Positions 51,071 through 57,003 of a stretch of DNA of 57,003 nucleotides are shown here, in pieces. This DNA comes from JAYVYM01 sp046593925 (GTDB lineage Bacteria; Actinomycetota; Actinomycetes; Mycobacteriales; SCTD01), in the NCBI GenBank assembly GCA_046593925.1, contig JBKJQN010000022.1, positions 1 to 57,003 of the forward strand, in the 5' to 3' direction. Positions within the stretch are counted from its first letter, which is position 1. The number at the start of each line of letters is the position of its first letter. The position numbers and the translations under genes were made by a program. Under the pieces are notes generated by a model. That model searched no databases. It was not told the origin of the DNA and was given only the letters and a program-made list of their open reading frames with translations.

Positions 51071-52564
51071 ATGACGATCGCGGCGCCCGTCGACAGCGAC
51101 ACCGAGTTCAGCTCGCTCGACCCCGGCAGCGGAAGGGTGCTGGCCAGCTACCCGCGGCAGGGTCCGGCCGACGTCCAGAGGGCGGTCACCCGCGCCCACG
51201 AGGCTTCGCTGTGGTGGCAGGCGCAGGGCCCCGACGCACGCCGCATGCACCTGAGGGCCTGGAAGGGCGTCATTGCCCGGCGGCTGCACGAGCTGGCCGA
51301 CCTCGTGCACGACGAGAACGGCAAGCCGCACGCCGACGCCGTCCTGGAGATCACTCTGGCTGTCGACCACATCGAGTGGGCGGCGAAGCACGCGCCGAAG
51401 GTGCTCGGCCGGCGCCGGGTCCCCGCCGGGCTGATGGCCGCCAACCAGGCGGCGACCCTGGAGTACCAGCCGCTCGGCGTCATCGGCGTCATCGGGCCGT
51501 GGAACTACCCGGTCTTCACGCCGATGGGCTCCCTGGCGTACGCGCTGGCGGCGGGCAACGCCGTGGTGTTCAAGCCCAGCGAGTACACGACCGGCGTGGG
51601 CAGCTGGCTCGTCGACGCCTGGCGCAGCGCCGTACCCGCCCGGCCCGACGTCCTGCAGCTGGTCACCGGGCTCGGCGAGACGGGCGCTGCCCTGTGCCGG
51701 GCGGGCGTGGACAAGATCGCCTTCACCGGCTCCGCAGCGACCGGCCGCAAGGTCATGGCGGCCTGCGCCGAACACCTGGTCCCCGTCCTGATGGAGTGCG
51801 GCGGCAAGGACGCGATGATCGTCGACGACGACGCGGACGTCGCCGCCGCCGCGGACGCGGCGCTGTGGGGCGGCATGAGCAACGCCGGCCAGACCTGCAT
51901 CGGCATCGAGCGCGTCTACGCCACCGACAAGGTCTACGACGCGTTCGTGCGGGAGCTGACGGCTCGCGCGGGGAAGGTCCGGCCGGGTTCGGACGCCGCT
52001 GCGTCGTACGGGCCCATCACCATGCCCGGGCAGGTGGACATCATTCGCCGGCACATCGCCGACGCGATTGCCAGCGGTGGCCGGGCGCTGATCGGCGGCG
52101 GCATCGACGGCGCGTACGTCGAGCCGACCGTGCTCGTGGACGTCCCCGACAGCAGCTCAGCGGTGCAGGAGGAGACCTTCGGGCCGACCCTGACGGTCTC
52201 GCGTGTCCGCGACGCCGAGGAGGCGCTGCGGCGCACCAACGCCACGTCGTACGGCCTGGCCGGCTCGGTGTTCGCCGGCTCGAAGCAGCGCGGCATGGAC
52301 CTCGCCCAGCGGATGCGGTCGGGCATGACCAGCATCAACTCGGTGATCGCCTTCGCGTCGGTGCCGGGTCTGCCGTTCGGCGGCGTCGGCGACTCCGGCT
52401 TCGGGCGGATCCATGGGGAGGACGGCCTCAAGGAGTTCACCCGCGCCAAGTCGATCACCCGGCAGAGGTTCGCCCTCCCCACCCCGCTGCTGAGCTTCGC
52501 CCGGCACCCCAAGCTGACCGACCGGTTGGCGAAGGTCGTCGGCCTGGTGCACGGGCGCGGCTGA
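51071..52564 (+). CDS. NAD(P)-dependent aldehyde dehydrogenase
   Basis: A 497-residue class ALDH. The cofactor site is AFTGSAATGRKVM, catalytic Glu is in LMECGGKDAMIV and nucleophile Cys in SNAGQTCIGIERV, with IGPWNYPVFTP and EETFGPTLTVSRV as further hallmarks. The substrate aldehyde cannot be set from sequence. A TAGCCT box six bases before the ATG suggests a leaderless message. It is convergent with the micro-ORF array, whose last copy starts only 4 bases after its stop. Confidence 0.92.
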   Translation: MTIAAPVDSDTEFSSLDPGSGRVLASYPRQGPADVQRAVTRAHEASLWWQAQGPDARRMHLRAWKGVIARRLHELADLVHDENGKPHADAVLEITLAVDHIEWAAKHAPKVLGRRRVPAGLMAANQAATLEYQPLGVIGVIGPWNYPVFTPMGSLAYALAAGNAVVFKPSEYTTGVGSWLVDAWRSAVPARPDVLQLVTGLGETGAALCRAGVDKIAFTGSAATGRKVMAACAEHLVPVLMECGGKDAMIVDDDADVAAAADAALWGGMSNAGQTCIGIERVYATDKVYDAFVRELTARAGKVRPGSDAAASYGPITMPGQVDIIRRHIADAIASGGRALIGGGIDGAYVEPTVLVDVPDSSSAVQEETFGPTLTVSRVRDAEEALRRTNATSYGLAGSVFAGSKQRGMDLAQRMRSGMTSINSVIAFASVPGLPFGGVGDSGFGRIHGEDGLKEFTRAKSITRQRFALPTPLLSFARHPKLTDRLAKVVGLVHGRG

Positions 52565-52568
52565 GCGG

Positions 52569-52592
52569 CTAGCTCAACGTGATGTTGCGGAT
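52569..52592 (-). pseudogene. Micro-ORF copy 3, degenerate (IRNITLS)
   Basis: The third unit aligns to the others but has ATC in place of ATG, Lys to Thr and Trp to Leu changes, and GGAG with one base less before it. It keeps the length and the AGC-TAG end. It is probably not translated and shows the drift expected once the function is lost. Confidence 0.65.
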
Positions 52593-52635
52593 GGCAGGCT
52601 CCCCGTCCGTACGTGTCGCGGGGGTCACAGACGGA

Positions 52636-52659
52636 CTAGCTCCACTTGATGTTGCGCAT
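52636..52659 (-). CDS. Micro-ORF copy 2: heptapeptide MRNIKWS
   Basis: Codon-for-codon the same peptide as copy 1, with GGAGG (52666-52670) six bases before the ATG; the spacer differs at one base. It lies 70 bp downstream of copy 1 on the same strand. Confidence 0.6.
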   Translation of the reverse strand: MRNIKWS

Positions 52660-52705
52660 CGCAAGCCTCCTGTCGTCCGTGGTGTCCGGGGGGTTGACGG
52701 TCGGG

Positions 52706-52729
52706 CTAGCTCCACTTGATGTTGCGCAT
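52706..52729 (-). CDS. Micro-ORF copy 1: heptapeptide MRNIKWS
   Basis: ATG to TAG, seven codons, with GGAGG six bases before the ATG (52736-52740). It is the first of three tandem copies and the nearest to the GGDEF promoter region, divergent from that gene. The encoded peptide is identical to copy 2. Possible roles are a signal peptide, a ribosome-stalling leader or a recruitment site; none is shown. Confidence 0.6.
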   Translation of the reverse strand: MRNIKWS

Positions 52730-52740
52730 CGCAAACCTCC

Positions 52741-52909
52741 GCTACGGGTGTGGGTGGGGCGGTGGGTGCTCGAGCTCGAGCCGATGGGGTACCCCGACCG
52801 ACGTGACTCCTGGTCCTGGGCGCACTACTCTGCGTACGATAACTGCTGCCTAGCCATATCGGTCGGCACAGGCGTATACCTGACTGCCCAGGTGGAGGTG
52901 CACCGCGGC
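52741..52909. promoter_or_regulatory. Divergent control region between micro-ORFs and GGDEF gene
   Basis: It contains two perfect palindromes, GCTCGAGCTCGAGC (52768-52781) and GGGGTACCCC (52786-52795), and a TACGAT box (52835-52840) suited to transcription toward the GGDEF gene. GGAGG at 52894-52898 serves its GTG start. The palindromes are plausible operator sites for a shared regulator. Confidence 0.4.
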
Positions 52910-54154
52910 GTGGCGATGATGCACTGGCGGTCTCCGGTGGCGGGTGTGCGCGGCTGGGCGCTGTGGACCGTGCCTGCGGCCGGCCTGTACTGGATGACGG
53001 CGGTCATCGCGCTGGCGGTCGCCCTGACGTCCCGGGGGTTGTCCGCGACGGTGTTCGACCCCGGGCAGGCGGCCGCCGCCGCGGTGCTGACGGGGTGCGC
53101 GGCTGTGTGCGTCGAGGCCATGCGCCGGGTGGGCGAACCCGCGGGAGTGGCGACGGACCTGCTGTCCGCGTGGACCCTGCCGGTGGCGCTGCTGCTGCCG
53201 CCCGTGTACTCACTGCTGGTCGCACTGCCACTGATGGTGCTGCTCCAGGTGCGGGTCCGGCGCGGACTGACCTACCGCAGGGCGTACAGCGTCGCGGTGA
53301 TCGGACTGTCGAACTGGGTCGTCTCGGTCGCCTTCCACCACTACCTGCAGCGGGCGGACCTGGAGCTGGGCACCACAGCCGTGCAACGGACCTCGATCGT
53401 GTTGGTCGCGCTGGGTTGTGGAGCGCTCGGCTTGGCCATCAACCTGGTTCTGATCGGGATCGCCGTCCGGACCGTCTCCCCGGAGATGAGCTGGCGCTCC
53501 CTGGTGATCGACCGGGAGCAGCGCCTCGGCGACGCCGGCGAGATCTGCCTGGGCGTGTGCATCGCCGGGTGCTGGTTCGTGACGCCCGTGCTGGCGGTCA
53601 CGATGCTCGTACCGGTGCTGCTGGTCCAGCGCAGCCTCACCTACGGCCAGCTGCGGGCGGCGGCGCGCACCGATGCCAAGACCGGCTTGCTGAATGCGAA
53701 GGCCTGGCAGGAGGAGGCCGAGCGCGAGATCGTGCGCGCCCACCGCGAGGGGCAGCCGGTCGCGATCCTGATCGCGGACCTTGACCACTTCAAGCGGATC
53801 AACGACGCGCACGGTCACCTCGCCGGTGACGTGGCGCTGCTCGCCGCGGTCAGCGCGCTGTCCGGTGGGCTGCGGACCTACGACCAGCTCGGCCGGTTCG
53901 GCGGCGAGGAGTTCACCGCCGTCCTGCCGCGCACCGGGCACGCTGAGGCGCGCCGGATCGCCGAGCGGCTACGGCTGGCGGTGACGGCTGCGGCCATCGT
54001 CCTCGACGGCACCGCGGTGCCGCTGAGCGTCTCCGTGGGCGTCGCCATCCTCGGCCGGCACGGCAACGACCTCACCGACCTGCTCGCCGCCGCCGATCGA
54101 GCCCTGTACTGCGCGAAGCGGGCAGGCCGCAACCAGGTCGTCATCGCTGCGTGA
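52910..54154 (+). CDS. Membrane diguanylate cyclase (GGDEF)
   Basis: A 414-residue protein. About six membrane helices (residues ~12-245) precede a GGDEF domain (~250-414). The active site is GGEEF at 331-335, with substrate/metal region DLDHFKRINDAHGH. An RxxD inhibitory site, RTYD at 322-325, lies exactly five residues before it, so product inhibition by c-di-GMP is expected. There is no EAL, PAS or GAF domain, so the membrane part must be the sensor. GTG 52910 has GGAGG 11 bases upstream; the open frame starts earlier, inside the micro-ORF array. Its stop overlaps the next start (GTGA). Confidence 0.88.
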   Translation: MAMMHWRSPVAGVRGWALWTVPAAGLYWMTAVIALAVALTSRGLSATVFDPGQAAAAAVLTGCAAVCVEAMRRVGEPAGVATDLLSAWTLPVALLLPPVYSLLVALPLMVLLQVRVRRGLTYRRAYSVAVIGLSNWVVSVAFHHYLQRADLELGTTAVQRTSIVLVALGCGALGLAINLVLIGIAVRTVSPEMSWRSLVIDREQRLGDAGEICLGVCIAGCWFVTPVLAVTMLVPVLLVQRSLTYGQLRAAARTDAKTGLLNAKAWQEEAEREIVRAHREGQPVAILIADLDHFKRINDAHGHLAGDVALLAAVSALSGGLRTYDQLGRFGGEEFTAVLPRTGHAEARRIAERLRLAVTAAAIVLDGTAVPLSVSVGVAILGRHGNDLTDLLAAADRALYCAKRAGRNQVVIAA

Positions 54155-54549
54155 CCCACGTTGGCCCGGTGGTGCTGATAGACGCGGCGAACGTGGTCGG
54201 TTCGCGCGCCGACGGGTGGTGGCGGGACCGGCCGGCCGCTGCCCGCCGGCTGCTCGCCGAGCTCGGGCCCCTCGTCGGCGCAGTCCTGCCGGCCGCCGGT
54301 CCGTATGCCGGTCAGGTCGTCAGCGATGTCGTCGTCGTGCTCGAGGGGCAGGCTCGACTGGCAGCCCCGGCCGGGCGTACGCACGGCGTGGACGTCCGCC
54401 ACGCCCCCGGCTCGGGCGACGACGCGCTGGTCGCCCTGACCGGCGCCGGCACCCTGCTGGTCACCGCCGACCGTGAGCTGGCCCGCCGGGCCGCGGCGTG
54501 TGGGGCCGCGGTCGCCGGGCCGCGCTGGCTGCTGGACCAGCTCGGCTAG
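54151..54549 (+). CDS. PIN/NYN-like nuclease-fold protein
   Basis: A 132-residue protein with VVLIDAANVVGSRADGWWRDR, where the Asp-Asn pair matches the NYN/PIN metal site, plus DVVVVLEG, GSGDDALVAL (acidic site) and LLVTADRELARRA. These are the four acidic positions expected of a PIN-like RNase, but activity is inferred. It is coupled to the GGDEF gene and its end overlaps the convergent lspA end by four bases. Confidence 0.8.
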   Translation: MTHVGPVVLIDAANVVGSRADGWWRDRPAAARRLLAELGPLVGAVLPAAGPYAGQVVSDVVVVLEGQARLAAPAGRTHGVDVRHAPGSGDDALVALTGAGTLLVTADRELARRAAACGAAVAGPRWLLDQLG

Positions 54550-55106
54550 TCCGCACCGGGGCGCGGCTGGTCCGCGAGCTGGTCCTGGCGGCGGGTGCCG
54601 TCCAGCTCGCTACCACGTACCGACAGCAGCACGGCCAGCAGCCCGCCGCAGACGATGGCGCTGTCTGCCACGTTGAAGCTCGGCCAGACCTTGAAGTCCA
54701 GGAAGTCGACGACCGCGCCGCGCCCTACGCCCGGCGCGCGCAGCAGCCGGTCGACGAGGTTGCCCGTCGCGCCCCCGAGCAGCAGCCCCAGCGCGACCCC
54801 CCAGGAGCAGGAGCGCAACCGTCGGGCCGTCCGCAGGATCACCACGATCACGGCCAGGGCGACCGCCGTGAACACCACGGTCGCACCCTCGGCGAAGGAG
54901 AACGCCGCCCCCGGATTGCGGCTGACCCGCAGCAGCAGACGCCCGCCCAGCAGCGAGATGGCCCGCTGCCCCTCCAGGTGAGCCACGACGAGCGACTTGG
55001 TCGTGATGTCGGTGCTGAGCACGACGGTCGCGACCAGGCCCAGCAGCCAGGCCCGCCTGGGTACGGCCGCCGCCGGCCCGTCGCGTCGCGCCTGTCGCTC
55101 TGCCAT
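54546..55106 (-). CDS. lspA: Lipoprotein signal peptidase LspA
   Basis: A 186-residue inner-membrane aspartyl peptidase that cleaves lipoprotein signals. Four membrane helices are visible. The catalytic Asp residues lie in GGATGNLVDRLLRAPGVG and VVDFLDFKVWPSFNVADSAIVCG, and VSRNPGAAFSF is the conserved first signature. The C-terminal 25 residues are charged and disordered. It would process the DUF4349 lipoprotein at 35.8 kb among others. Confidence 0.94.
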   Translation of the reverse strand: MAERQARRDGPAAAVPRRAWLLGLVATVVLSTDITTKSLVVAHLEGQRAISLLGGRLLLRVSRNPGAAFSFAEGATVVFTAVALAVIVVILRTARRLRSCSWGVALGLLLGGATGNLVDRLLRAPGVGRGAVVDFLDFKVWPSFNVADSAIVCGGLLAVLLSVRGSELDGTRRQDQLADQPRPGAD

Positions 55107-55138
55107 CCTGCCCCTCGTCCGGCTCGCACGCTCGCGGG

Positions 55139-55273
55139 CTCAGCGAGGATACGTCCGCGGCAACGCTAGGCTGCGGTTGCCGCGGTGCTGGGGACGCGGG
55201 CGCCAAGGAGGGTGGTACCGAGGGGCTTGCCCCGTCCCTCCGTCGGAGCACCCACGACGGAGGATCGCCACAC
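55139..55273 (+). promoter_or_regulatory. T-box leader of ileS (translational type)
   Basis: The T-box core AGGGTGGTACCGAG (55209-55222) is followed by GGGGC-loop-GCCCC and CGTCCCT, the standard antisequestrator. Downstream, CCTCCGTCG (55237-55245) pairs perfectly with CGACGGAGG (55255-55263), hiding the ribosome-binding site GGAGG of ileS. Uncharged tRNA-Ile should favour the alternative fold and allow translation. A CCGCGGCAAC/GTTGCCGCGG stem lies at 55155-55185. I could not place the Ile specifier codon with confidence. Confidence 0.9.
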
Positions 55274-57003
55274 ATGACCCGCATGCGCCAGCTACCCGCC
55301 CAGGTAGACCTGCCCGGTCTCGAGCGGACCGTGCTCGACCGCTGGGCGGCCGGCCGCGTCTTCGAGCGCAGCCTCGAGCAGACGTCGGGTGGCGAGCCGT
55401 GGGTGTTCTACGAGGGGCCGCCCACCGCGAACGGCAAGCCCGGCACCCACCACGTCGAGCCCCGCGCCTTCAAGGACCTTTTCCCGCGCTTCAAGACCAT
55501 GCAGGGCCGGCACGTCCCCCGCCGGGCCGGCTGGGACTGCCACGGCCTGCCCGTCGAGCTGGCCGTGGAGAAGGAGCTCGGCTTCACCGGCAAGCAGGAC
55601 ATCGAGGCGTACGGCGTCGCGGAGTTCAACGCGAAGTGCCGCGAGAGCGTCGTCCGGCACGTGGACGAGTTCGAGCGGCTCACCACCCGGATGGGCTACT
55701 GGGTCGACATGTCCACGGCGTACCGGACGATGGACTCGTCCTACGTGCAGAGCGTCTGGTGGTCGCTGAAGCAGATCGCCGATCGCGGCCTGCTCGTCGA
55801 GGACCACCGGGTCGCGCCGTACTGCCCGCGCTGCGGCACGGCGCTGTCCGACCACGAGGTCGCGCAGGGCTACCAGGACGTCGTCGACCCGAGCGTGTAC
55901 GTCCGCTTCCCGGTCACCTCCGGCCCCTTGTCCGAGCTCGGTGCTTCGCTGCTGGTGTGGACGACCACCCCCTGGACCCTGGTGTCCAACACCGCTGTCG
56001 CGGTCCACCCCGGGGTGACGTACGTCGCCGCGCGCACCGCGACCTCCGGGGGTGGCGACGAGGTGCTCGTGGTGGCCGAGCCACTGCTGCACGTGCTCGG
56101 GCCGGACACCGAGGTGCTGGACCGCTTCCCGGGCCAGGCTCTGGAGCACACGACGTACACCCGGCCCTTCGACTGGCTGGACATGCCGGGCGCGCACTTC
56201 GTCGGCACGGCGCAGTACGTCACGACCGAGTCCGGGACCGGCCTGGTGCACCAGTCCCCCGCGTTCGGCGCCGACGACCTGGCCGTCGCCCGGCGGTACG
56301 GGCTGCCGGTCGTCAACCCGGTGCGTCCCGACGGCACCTTCGAGGAGCACCTGCCGCTGGTCGGCGGCGTCTTCTTCAAGGCGGCCGACCGCGCTCTCGT
56401 CACCGACCTGGCCGCCCGCGGCCGGCTCTGGCGCGAGCAGCCGTACGAGCACAGCTATCCGCACTGCTGGCGCTGCGACACCGCCCTGCTCTACTACGCG
56501 CTGCCGAGCTGGTACATCCGCACGACCGCGGTCAAGGACCGGCTGATCGAGGAGAACGAGCGGACCGACTGGTACCCCGCGACGATCAAGCACGGCCGGT
56601 ACGGCGACTGGCTGGACAACAACATCGACTGGGCGCTGAGCCGCAACCGCTACTGGGGCACCCCCCTGCCGGTGTGGAGATGCACCGAGGACCCCCAGCA
56701 CTGGCGCGCGGTCGGCTCGCTGAAGGAGCTGTCCGAGCTGAGCGGCTCGGACGTCTCCGCACTCGACCCACACCGGCCGTACGTCGACGACGTCGTCGTG
56801 CCCTGTCGCGACTGCGAGGCCCCGAGTCACCGCGTGCCCGAGGTGATCGACGGCTGGTACGACAGCGGGGCCATGCCGTTTGCCCAGGTCGGCTACCCGT
56901 GGTCCGGCGTCGAGCCGGCCTATCCCGCGCAGTTCATCGCCGAGGCGATCGACCAGACCCGCGGTTGGTTCTACACGCTGATGGCGATCGGGACGCTGGT
57001 CTT
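55274..57003 (+). CDS. ileS: Isoleucine--tRNA ligase (5' part, runs off the window)
   Basis: The first 576 codons of a ~1040-residue class I synthetase; the frame is open to the window end. PPTANGKPGTHHVEPR (GTHH at 57-60) is the HIGH-equivalent, in the HHV form of the eukaryote-like IleS type found in mycobacteria and linked to low mupirocin sensitivity. Zinc-site CPRCGTALSDHEV, editing-domain VWTTTPWTLVSNTAV and WDNNIDWALSRNRYWGTPLP are present. It starts at ATG 55274 (or 55283) behind the T-box. The KMSKS loop is beyond the end. Confidence 0.95.
   Translation, partial: MTRMRQLPAQVDLPGLERTVLDRWAAGRVFERSLEQTSGGEPWVFYEGPPTANGKPGTHHVEPRAFKDLFPRFKTMQGRHVPRRAGWDCHGLPVELAVEKELGFTGKQDIEAYGVAEFNAKCRESVVRHVDEFERLTTRMGYWVDMSTAYRTMDSSYVQSVWWSLKQIADRGLLVEDHRVAPYCPRCGTALSDHEVAQGYQDVVDPSVYVRFPVTSGPLSELGASLLVWTTTPWTLVSNTAVAVHPGVTYVAARTATSGGGDEVLVVAEPLLHVLGPDTEVLDRFPGQALEHTTYTRPFDWLDMPGAHFVGTAQYVTTESGTGLVHQSPAFGADDLAVARRYGLPVVNPVRPDGTFEEHLPLVGGVFFKAADRALVTDLAARGRLWREQPYEHSYPHCWRCDTALLYYALPSWYIRTTAVKDRLIEENERTDWYPATIKHGRYGDWLDNNIDWALSRNRYWGTPLPVWRCTEDPQHWRAVGSLKELSELSGSDVSALDPHRPYVDDVVVPCRDCEAPSHRVPEVIDGWYDSGAMPFAQVGYPWSGVEPAYPAQFIAEAIDQTRGWFYTLMAIGTLV

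Larger units (their letters stand above)
52569..52740 (-). repeat. ~70-bp tandem repeat carrying heptapeptide micro-ORFs
   Basis: Three head-to-tail units on the minus strand, spaced 70 and 67 bp. Each contains GGAG(G), a short spacer and CGCAACATCA...AGCTAG. The spacers between copies are also related (a CCCCC run, then GACAC and GGACG). Copy-to-copy conservation is strongest over the ribosome-binding site and micro-ORF, which suggests that translation of the peptide, not only the DNA, has been kept. Confidence 0.88.

Noticed and set aside
52646..52909. N-terminal extension of the GGDEF protein starting at 52646
   Set aside because: The extra 88 codons overlap the micro-ORF repeat in antisense and carry no conserved segment; GGAGG before GTG 52910 supports the shorter start.
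1..57003. tRNA, rRNA, prophage or plasmid replication genes
   Set aside because: No TpsiC-arm GGTTCRANNCC with matching acceptor stems, rRNA-like blocks, integrase, terminase or replication initiator was seen on either strand by eye.

Overview
The window is high-GC DNA with dense, strongly G/C-third-position coding, many GTG starts and frequent 4-base ATGA/GTGA gene overlaps. The gene set is typical of Actinobacteria: a coproporphyrin-type haem block (HemE, CgoX/HemY-like oxidase, HemQ), DUF3000, a DUF7455-like zinc-ribbon protein, separate NHEJ-type polymerase and ligase genes, and ileS behind a translational T-box. It is most likely a chromosomal segment of a non-model actinobacterium, perhaps Frankiales- or Geodermatophilales-like; the genus cannot be fixed from sequence alone.

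Layout. 0-2.8 kb: an insertion-sequence-like element with 18-bp perfect terminal inverted repeats and a large DDE transposase. 2.8-23 kb: housekeeping and surface genes, namely an ABC exporter pair, M18 aminopeptidase, secreted M15 peptidase, a GNAT-AAA+ fusion, GH26 mannanase-like enzyme, PPK2 with a DUF1918 protein, ZapE, an APH-type phosphotransferase, DoxX, a LigC-like ligase, an ABC-F protein, TesB and MaoC proteins, and a secreted metalloprotease. 23-31 kb: an accessory glycan locus with three coupled membrane glycosyltransferase genes, two GH5 enzymes and decayed gene fragments at both edges. 31-39.6 kb: LigD-type polymerase, MsrB, the haem block, a DUF4349 lipoprotein, a DMT transporter and DUF3000. 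39.6-43.3 kb: a compact signalling cassette. 43.9-51 kb: RNase D, acetyltransferases, a two-component system and RluD. 51-57 kb: aldehyde dehydrogenase, tandem micro-ORFs, a membrane GGDEF protein, a PIN/NYN-like protein, lspA and the first part of ileS.

The most unusual content is in two signalling loci. At 39.6-43.3 kb a small exported protein ends in five perfect 9-residue ANSWSxxPx repeats. Its gene is coupled by a GTGA overlap to a polytopic GAF-like membrane protein, which is coupled in turn to a NarL-type histidine kinase, with a LuxR-type response regulator divergent. At 52.57-52.74 kb, divergent from a membrane diguanylate cyclase, there is a ~70-bp tandem repeat. Two copies encode the same heptapeptide, MRNIKWS, each behind an excellent ribosome-binding site, and a third copy is degenerate. 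Both loci pair short Asn/Trp-Ser peptides with a polytopic membrane signalling protein. I infer, without proof, two related peptide-sensing modules, one feeding phosphorelay and one feeding c-di-GMP.

A second novelty is a family of three short palindromic elements (16.1, 36.6 and 43.3 kb). They are built from ~19-bp units ending in CGAAGGGG, in opposite orientations around a GGGCCC-like centre. One copy supplies the C-terminal coding sequence of the DoxX gene. Many genes also show a TANNNT box 6-8 bases before the start codon, which predicts widespread leaderless transcription.
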